Below the pieces are notes generated by a model, which saw nothing but the letters and a program-made list of their open reading frames with translations, was not told the origin of the DNA and did not search any database. A program made the translations under genes and the position numbers. A DNA stretch of 44,834 bases. Origin: JALZAH01 sp051000755. GTDB taxonomy: Bacteria; Actinomycetota; Acidimicrobiia; Acidimicrobiales; Palsa-688. Every line of letters begins with the position of its first letter. Position 1 is the stretch's first letter. The stretch is from positions 1 through 44,834 of the forward strand of contig JBPCNZ010000063.1 in NCBI GenBank assembly GCA_051000755.1, read 5' to 3'. This document shows, piece after piece, positions 40,364-44,834 of this stretch.

Positions 40364-41770
40364 ATGGCACCCACGCTGACCCCCCGCGCCACCGACTTCC
40401 CCCGCTGGTACCAGGACGTCGTGGCGAGGGCAGAGCTGGCCGAGAACGGGCCGGTCCGCGGGACCATGGTCATCCGCCCCTGGGGTTACGCCATCTGGGA
40501 GCGGGTCCAGGCCGCCCTCGACACCCGGATCAAGGCGGCGGGGGCGGAGAACGCCTACTTCCCGCTGCTGATCCCCGAGTCCTACCTCCGGCGCGAAGCC
40601 GAGCATGTCGAAGGCTTCAGCCCCGAGCTCGCCGTGGTCACCCACGGCGGCGGCAAGGAGCTGGACGAGCCCGTGGTGGTGCGCCCCACCAGCGAGACGA
40701 TCATCAACAGCTTCTTCGCCAAGTGGGTGCAGAGCCACCGTGACCTGCCCCTGCTCATCAACCAGTGGTCCAACGTGGTGCGCTGGGAGCTGCGCCCCCG
40801 CCTGTTCCTGCGCACCACCGAGTTCCTGTGGCAGGAAGGCCACACTGCGCATGCCACCGAGGCCGACGCCCACCGCTACGCCCTGCGGATCCTCGACGAC
40901 GTCTACCGCTCGACCATGGTCGACGTCATGTCCATCCCCGTCCTCACCGGCCACAAGACGGCCCGGGAACGCTTTCCGGGAGCGATCAGGACCTGGACCT
41001 GCGAGGGGATGATGGGGGACGGCAAGGCCCTCCAGATGGGTACCAGCCACGAGCTGGGCCAGAACTTCTCCCGCGCCTTCGGGATCCAGTTCGCCACTGA
41101 GGATGGGACCCTCGAAGACGTCTGGCAGACGTCGTGGGGGGTGTCAACCCGTGTCATCGGGGCCCTGGTCATGACCCACGGTGATGATGCCGGCCTGCGC
41201 CTGCCGCCCGAGCTGGCCCCCGTCGAGGTTGTCGTCGTGATGGTGCGCGACAGCGAGGAGACCCGGGCCGCCGCCACCAGCCTGGTCGCCGAGCTGACCG
41301 CCGCCGGGCGCCGGGTGCGCCTCGATGACCGTGTCGGCATATCGTTCGGGCGGCGGGCGGTGGGCTGGGAGCTGAAGGGGGTCCCGGTGCGCATCGAGGT
41401 CGGGCCCCGCGACCTGGCCGAGGGCCAGGTGACCCTGGTCCGCCGGGATCAGGGCACCAAGCGGCAGGTCCCCCTGGGGGGAGCGACGACCGAGGCCCGG
41501 GCGGACCTCGACGCCACCCAGACCAGCCTGTTGGCGGAGGCGGCCGCCGCCGCCCGGGAGCGGACCCAGCCGGTCGACAGCGTCGACGATGCCATCAGCG
41601 CCACGGCCGACGGCTTCGCCCTGATCCCGTGGGAGAGCGTCGGGGAGGAGGGCGAAGCTCGCCTGGCATCGGAGGGGGTGACGGTTCGCTGCCTCCGGCG
41701 CCCCGACGGGACCCTGGCCGGCGCCGATGAGGAAGCCGACCTGGTGGCGGTGGTGGCCAGGGCCTACTAA
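40364..41770 (+). CDS. proS: Prolyl-tRNA synthetase, archaeal/eukaryotic type
   Basis: Charges tRNA-Pro. The class II motifs are RGTMVIRPWGYAIWE, RPTSETIINSFFAKWV, LLINQWSNVVRWELRPRLFL and RTTEFLWQEGHTAHAT. The sequence lacks the editing INS domain of the bacterial type. It has an anticodon-binding domain and a C-terminal domain ending in Tyr (VVARAY), characteristic of the eukaryote/archaeon-like form. 468 residues. The archaeal type is found in a scattered set of bacteria, so its presence instead of the long bacterial form is worth noting but not unique. Confidence 0.96.
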   Translation: MAPTLTPRATDFPRWYQDVVARAELAENGPVRGTMVIRPWGYAIWERVQAALDTRIKAAGAENAYFPLLIPESYLRREAEHVEGFSPELAVVTHGGGKELDEPVVVRPTSETIINSFFAKWVQSHRDLPLLINQWSNVVRWELRPRLFLRTTEFLWQEGHTAHATEADAHRYALRILDDVYRSTMVDVMSIPVLTGHKTARERFPGAIRTWTCEGMMGDGKALQMGTSHELGQNFSRAFGIQFATEDGTLEDVWQTSWGVSTRVIGALVMTHGDDAGLRLPPELAPVEVVVVMVRDSEETRAAATSLVAELTAAGRRVRLDDRVGISFGRRAVGWELKGVPVRIEVGPRDLAEGQVTLVRRDQGTKRQVPLGGATTEARADLDATQTSLLAEAAAAARERTQPVDSVDDAISATADGFALIPWESVGEEGEARLASEGVTVRCLRRPDGTLAGADEEADLVAVVARAY

Positions 41771-41929
41771 ATGCCGGAGACAGGCAGCCGCACCAACCGT
41801 TCATCTGCTGCGCAAGCGTGGTCGGAAGGCCAGGACCTGCGGCCGACGGCCGGCCATCCCGGACCCCGCCGGCCTCGCCCACGCGCCTGGCAGAGAGCAC
41901 CTGACGGACGCGCCGAAGGCCCTCGCCGC

Positions 41930-42018
41930 TATACTCCACTGGCTGCCCGGAGAGGGGCGGCTCGTGCAGTACGTGGCGTGGGCCGCACCTGCGTGAGCAG
42001 GGTGCCCACGCTTTTTTT
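41930..42018 (+). terminator. Strong intrinsic terminator (possible attenuator) upstream of rimP
   Basis: Outer stem GCGTGGGC (41976-41983) / GCCCACGC (42004-42011), inner stem CCTGC-GTGA-GCAGG (41988-42001), then seven Ts (42012-42018). TATACT at 41930-41935 is a very good -10 box, so a short transcript of about 75 nt could start near 41942 and end here. The rest of 41771-42094 has no convincing gene; two TTGACGGTC copies (42023 and 42056) downstream of the terminator could serve as -35 elements for a second rimP promoter. Confidence 0.75.
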
Positions 42019-42094
42019 GATCCTTGACGGTCTGGTGCCGAGGCGTAGCCGAGCCTTGACGGTCGAGGTTGGTGACGAGATCGAGGAGGTGCAG

Positions 42095-42715
42095 ATGGGT
42101 ACGACCGACGGCCTTGCTGATCTGGCGCGTCCCTTGCTCGCCGACGCCGGTCTCGATCTGTGGGACATCGAGGTGGGGCCGTCGTTGGTGCGAATCCTGG
42201 TGGACCGCCCCGACGGTGTCGATCTCGATGCGCTCTCGGCCGCCACCGCCGCCCTGTCGCCGCTCCTCGACGAGCGTGAGGACCTGGTGCCAGCGGGTCG
42301 CTATGACCTCGAGGTGTCCAGCCCCGGTATCGAACGGACCCTGCGTACCGTCGACCAGTACCGCCGTTACCTCGGCTCTCTCGTAGCGCTCAAGACGACG
42401 GTGGCCATCGGTGGGTCCCGGCGCCCGCGGGCCACGTTGGTGGCGGTGGTCGACGACGCCATCGAGGTCGTGATCGATGGATCTCCACAGTCGGTGACCG
42501 TGCCCCTCGACCAGGTGGAACGGGCACGTACCGTCCTCGAGTGGGGTCCAAAGGATCAAAAGGATCAGCAGGCCGTCAAGGCCACGAAGACCAAGGCCAG
42601 CAAGCCCGGGGGCAGCAAGCCCACAGGCAACAAGCAGAGCGGTTCCAACCGGAGGGCGCGCCTCGCCGAGGCCGCCCCTGCCGGTGCCGACGATGACAAG
42701 GACAGTGCATCATGA
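42095..42715 (+). CDS. rimP: Ribosome maturation factor RimP
   Basis: Late 30S assembly factor. AGGAGG (42084-42089) sits 5 nt before ATG 42095, which is preferred over GTG 42089. Family motifs are ARPLLADAGLDLWDIEVGPS, VRILVDRPDGVDLDALS and YDLEVSSPGIERTL, with an SH3-like C-terminal domain. A Lys/Gly/Ser/Asn-rich tail (about residues 150-206) extends beyond the family length. The stop overlaps the nusA ATG (ATGA). Confidence 0.95.
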   Translation: MGTTDGLADLARPLLADAGLDLWDIEVGPSLVRILVDRPDGVDLDALSAATAALSPLLDEREDLVPAGRYDLEVSSPGIERTLRTVDQYRRYLGSLVALKTTVAIGGSRRPRATLVAVVDDAIEVVIDGSPQSVTVPLDQVERARTVLEWGPKDQKDQQAVKATKTKASKPGGSKPTGNKQSGSNRRARLAEAAPAGADDDKDSAS

Positions 42716-44016
42716 AAGACCAGTTCGCCTTCCTCGACGCCCTCCAGCAGATCGCCAAGGACAAGGGCATCAGTGTGGAGGTCCTCCTCGACGCCCTCGC
42801 CAACGCCCTGGTAGCGGCGTACAAGCGGATGCCGGGAGCGGCCGAGGAGGCGGTGGTGACCGTCGATCCCGAGACCGGTGACATCCGGGTCTACGGCCAG
42901 GAGCTCGACGAGGACGGCACGGTCGCCCGGGAATGGGATGACACGCCGAAGGACTTCGGGCGCATCGCGGCTCAGACCGCCAAGCAGGTGATCTTCCAGC
43001 GGATCCGGGAGGCGGAGCGGGACCTCAAGTACGAGGAGTACGCGGGCCGGGAGGGCGATGTCGTCACCGGCATCATCCAGCAGAGCGACAACCGCTACAC
43101 CCTCCTCGACCTGGGCAAGGTCGAGGCCCTGTTGCCCCAGGCCGAACAGGTGCCCTACGAGCGGTACGAGCACGGCGCTCGGCTCAAGGCCTACATCGTC
43201 GAGGTCCGCAAGACGACCAAGGGCCCCCAGATCGTCGTCAGCCGCACCCACCCGGGTCTCATCAAGCAGCTCTTCGAGCTGGAGGTGCCCGAGATCGCCA
43301 GCGGCGTCGTCGAGATCAAGGCCGCCGCCCGGGAGCCGGGTCACCGCACCAAGATCGCGGTGTGGTCCAACGATTCCAACGTGGACCCCGTCGGCGCTTG
43401 CGTTGGCGCCCGAGGAGCACGGGTGCGCATGGTCACCAATGAGCTGCGGGGAGAGAAGGTGGACATCGTTCCCTTCTCCGACGAGCCTCGCGAGTTCGTC
43501 ATGAGGGCACTGCAACCGGCCAAGGTCAAGGAGGTCCACCTCGACGATCTGACCGGCACCGCCACCGTGGTCGTCCACGACTTCCAACTGTCCCTGGCCA
43601 TCGGCAAGGAGGGCCAGAATGCTCGCCTCGCCGCCCGCCTGACGGGCTGGCGGATCGACATCAAGAGCGAGACCCAGATCGCCGAGGAGGAGGCCTACGC
43701 CAACCAGGAGTGGGCGGAGGGAGAATGGGTGGAGAATGCCGCCGGGGAGATGGTCTGGCAGCCGGCGGAGGGCGGTGAGACCGTCTCGGCCGAGGCCTGG
43801 TCGGCGGGTGAGGACGACCAGCTTCCCTCGGACGCCTCCGATTCGGGAGATGTCCCCCCTCCCGGGGAGGGTGTGGCGCCGGCGTCGGGGGAGGCCGGCG
43901 AAGCCGAGCCTGTTGCCGCCGAGCCTGTTGCCGCCGAGCCTGCTGGGGCCGAGCCTGCTGGGGCCGACGCCGGCGCCGGGGACTCCCCGGCACCTCCGGG
44001 CGGGGGAGAGCAGTAA
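42712..44016 (+). CDS. nusA: Transcription termination/antitermination factor NusA
   Basis: RNA polymerase-binding factor for pausing, termination and antitermination. The order is an N-terminal domain (FLDALQQIAKDKGISVEVLL), S1 domain (REGDVVTGIIQQSDNRYTLL), KH1 (HRTKIAVWSNDSNVDPVGAC, GARGARVRMVTNEL) and KH2 (QLSLAIGKEGQNARLAARLT). The core ends near residue 335. The final 95 residues are acidic and Pro/Ala-rich, with four 15-bp repeats at 43906-43965 encoding EP[V/A][A/G]A. Acidic C-terminal regions exist in some NusA proteins, but this low-complexity one is lineage-specific. Confidence 0.96.
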   Translation: MKDQFAFLDALQQIAKDKGISVEVLLDALANALVAAYKRMPGAAEEAVVTVDPETGDIRVYGQELDEDGTVAREWDDTPKDFGRIAAQTAKQVIFQRIREAERDLKYEEYAGREGDVVTGIIQQSDNRYTLLDLGKVEALLPQAEQVPYERYEHGARLKAYIVEVRKTTKGPQIVVSRTHPGLIKQLFELEVPEIASGVVEIKAAAREPGHRTKIAVWSNDSNVDPVGACVGARGARVRMVTNELRGEKVDIVPFSDEPREFVMRALQPAKVKEVHLDDLTGTATVVVHDFQLSLAIGKEGQNARLAARLTGWRIDIKSETQIAEEEAYANQEWAEGEWVENAAGEMVWQPAEGGETVSAEAWSAGEDDQLPSDASDSGDVPPPGEGVAPASGEAGEAEPVAAEPVAAEPAGAEPAGADAGAGDSPAPPGGGEQ

Positions 44017-44018
44017 GG

Positions 44019-44354
44019 GTCACCCGGCCACCGGTCCGCACCTGCATCGGCTGCCGGACCACCAACGAGGTCGGTGATCTCGTCCGCGTCAACCGGACGG
44101 CTGACGGTACGCTGGTGGTTGACCGCCATGGGACCGGAAGGGGAGCATGGTTGTGTCGTGCTGTCGACAGCGCTGTTGGCGGCGGCACGATCCGGGTGAC
44201 ATGCCTGGCACTGGCGGAGCGACGCCAGGGTTTTCAACGTGCCTTTCGGGCGCCCGTGGCGGCTTGGTCGATCATGGCGCTTCGTGAGAGGCACGCAGAA
44301 CGTGAGAAGATGGCTGTGACGTCGCCTCCGGTGCGACGTAGAAGAAGGGACTGA
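44019..44354 (+). CDS. ylxR: YlxR (DUF448) protein with apparent GTC start
   Basis: Small RNA-binding-fold protein encoded between nusA and infB. RPPVRTCIGCRTTNEVGDLV, the GRGAWLC block and FQRAFRAPV define the family. No ATG, GTG or TTG occurs in frame between the stretch inside nusA around 43872 and the conserved TCIGCR. GTC at 44019 has GGGGGAG ending 9-10 nt upstream and sits where homologues start (VTRPPVRTC). The 111-residue product ends in a basic RRRRRD tail. A GTC start or a G-to-C error is implied. A shorter internal GTG at 44115 would delete the conserved CxxC. Confidence 0.85.
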   Translation, partial: VTRPPVRTCIGCRTTNEVGDLVRVNRTADGTLVVDRHGTGRGAWLCRAVDSAVGGGTIRVTCLALAERRQGFQRAFRAPVAAWSIMALRERHAEREKMAVTSPPVRRRRRD

Positions 44355-44363
44355 CCGAACAAC

Positions 44364-44834
44364 TTGCCCAAGAAGATCCGGGTTTACGAGCTGGCACGAG
44401 AGCTCGGCCTTACCAACAAAGAAGCGCTCGACCTTTGCATCGGCTTGGGAATCGGCGTGAAGAGTCACTCCTCGAGCATCGAGGACCAGCAAGCCGACCG
44501 CGTCCGCCGCAAGGCGGACCGCGAGGGTCTTCGACGCGCTGTACAGCCGGAGGAGGACGAGCCGGCGGCCAAGAAGGCGACCAAGGCCAAGGCACCGGCC
44601 GAGAGCGCGCCCCCGGCCCCTGCCGAGGCCGGCCCGCCCGGCCGTCCCGACTCCCCCCGACTGGTGACCAGCAGGCCGACGCCGGCTGACGGTCCAGCCG
44701 CCCCGCCAGCTCCGGCACCCGCCGCGCCCGCGGCTCCGACACCCGCGGTTCCGGCACCGGCCGCCCCGGTTGCCCCTGCGGCCCAGGCGTCTCCTCCCGC
44801 GCCGGCCGCCCCTCCCGCGCCAGCTCGGCCCCCG
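44364..44834 (+). CDS. infB: Translation initiation factor IF-2 (5' part)
   Basis: GTPase that places initiator tRNA on the 30S subunit. TTG 44364 gives MPKKIRVYELARELGLTNKE, the IF2-N domain, followed by ALDLCIGLGIGVKSHSSSIE. A long Pro/Ala-rich linker then runs off the window; no G domain is reached. 157 codons are visible without a stop. It lies 9 bp after ylxR, completing the rimP-nusA-ylxR-infB operon. Confidence 0.95.
   Translation, partial: MPKKIRVYELARELGLTNKEALDLCIGLGIGVKSHSSSIEDQQADRVRRKADREGLRRAVQPEEDEPAAKKATKAKAPAESAPPAPAEAGPPGRPDSPRLVTSRPTPADGPAAPPAPAPAAPAAPTPAVPAPAAPVAPAAQASPPAPAAPPAPARPP

Noticed and set aside
41771..42094. N-terminal extension of RimP by about 108 residues
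   Set aside because: The open frame passes through the intrinsic terminator and is not RimP-like; AGGAGG marks the start at 42095.

Overview
The window is high-GC chromosomal DNA of an actinobacterium. The gene order (ftsY/ffh, rpsP-khpA-rimM-trmD-rplS-lepB-DUF2469-yraN, comM-dprA, rpsB-tsf-pyrH-frr-cdsA-dxr-rseP-ispG, proS, rimP-nusA-ylxR-infB), the actinobacteria-restricted DUF2469 gene and a WhiB-type gene support this. The very short leaders behind TAnnnT -10 boxes and the general gene style suggest a member of the Acidimicrobiia, but that is inference. No rRNA, tRNA or CRISPR array was seen.

Backbone, left part (1-8056): ftsY (cut by the window edge) is divergent from ffh. Then come ribosome-assembly and tRNA-modification genes, signal peptidase I, DUF2469, yraN, a PLP-dependent cystathionine-gamma-synthase-like enzyme and the first 79 codons of comM.

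Inserted element (about 8044-25110, 17.05 kb): comM is split by an integrative element carrying a large serine recombinase just inside its left end. The two junctions share a 13-bp core, CTGGA[T/C]CTGCCGA, lying in the same comM reading frame on both sides. Removing one core plus the element restores an uninterrupted ComM of about 508 codons. The cargo is defence-like: a minus-strand operon of HTH regulator-hsdM-hsdS-hsdR-Abi_C protein with a perfect palindrome just upstream, a TacA/TacT-type toxin-antitoxin pair with its own palindrome, and an AlbA_2-domain protein split by a frameshift. It also carries WhiB, HU, a DEDD-type exonuclease, a Cys-rich/OB-like protein, a broken RusA resolvase gene and an LGFP-repeat protein without a clear N-terminus. 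No capsid, terminase, conjugation or replication genes were seen, so it looks like a genomic or mobilisable island rather than a complete prophage or ICE.

Backbone, right part (25098-44834): the rest of comM, dprA, then translation genes (rpsB, tsf, frr), pyrimidine and phospholipid synthesis (pyrH, cdsA), the MEP isoprenoid enzymes dxr and ispG around an RseP-type site-2 protease, an Eis-like acetyltransferase, a secreted repeat protein, a eukaryote/archaeon-type proS, and the rimP-nusA-ylxR-infB operon. A strong intrinsic terminator sits in front of rimP. Points of interest are a CdsA with a roughly 610-residue low-complexity N-terminal extension, two conserved genes (yraN, ylxR) with no ATG/GTG/TTG start, and comM interruption as a possible reversible switch on natural transformation.
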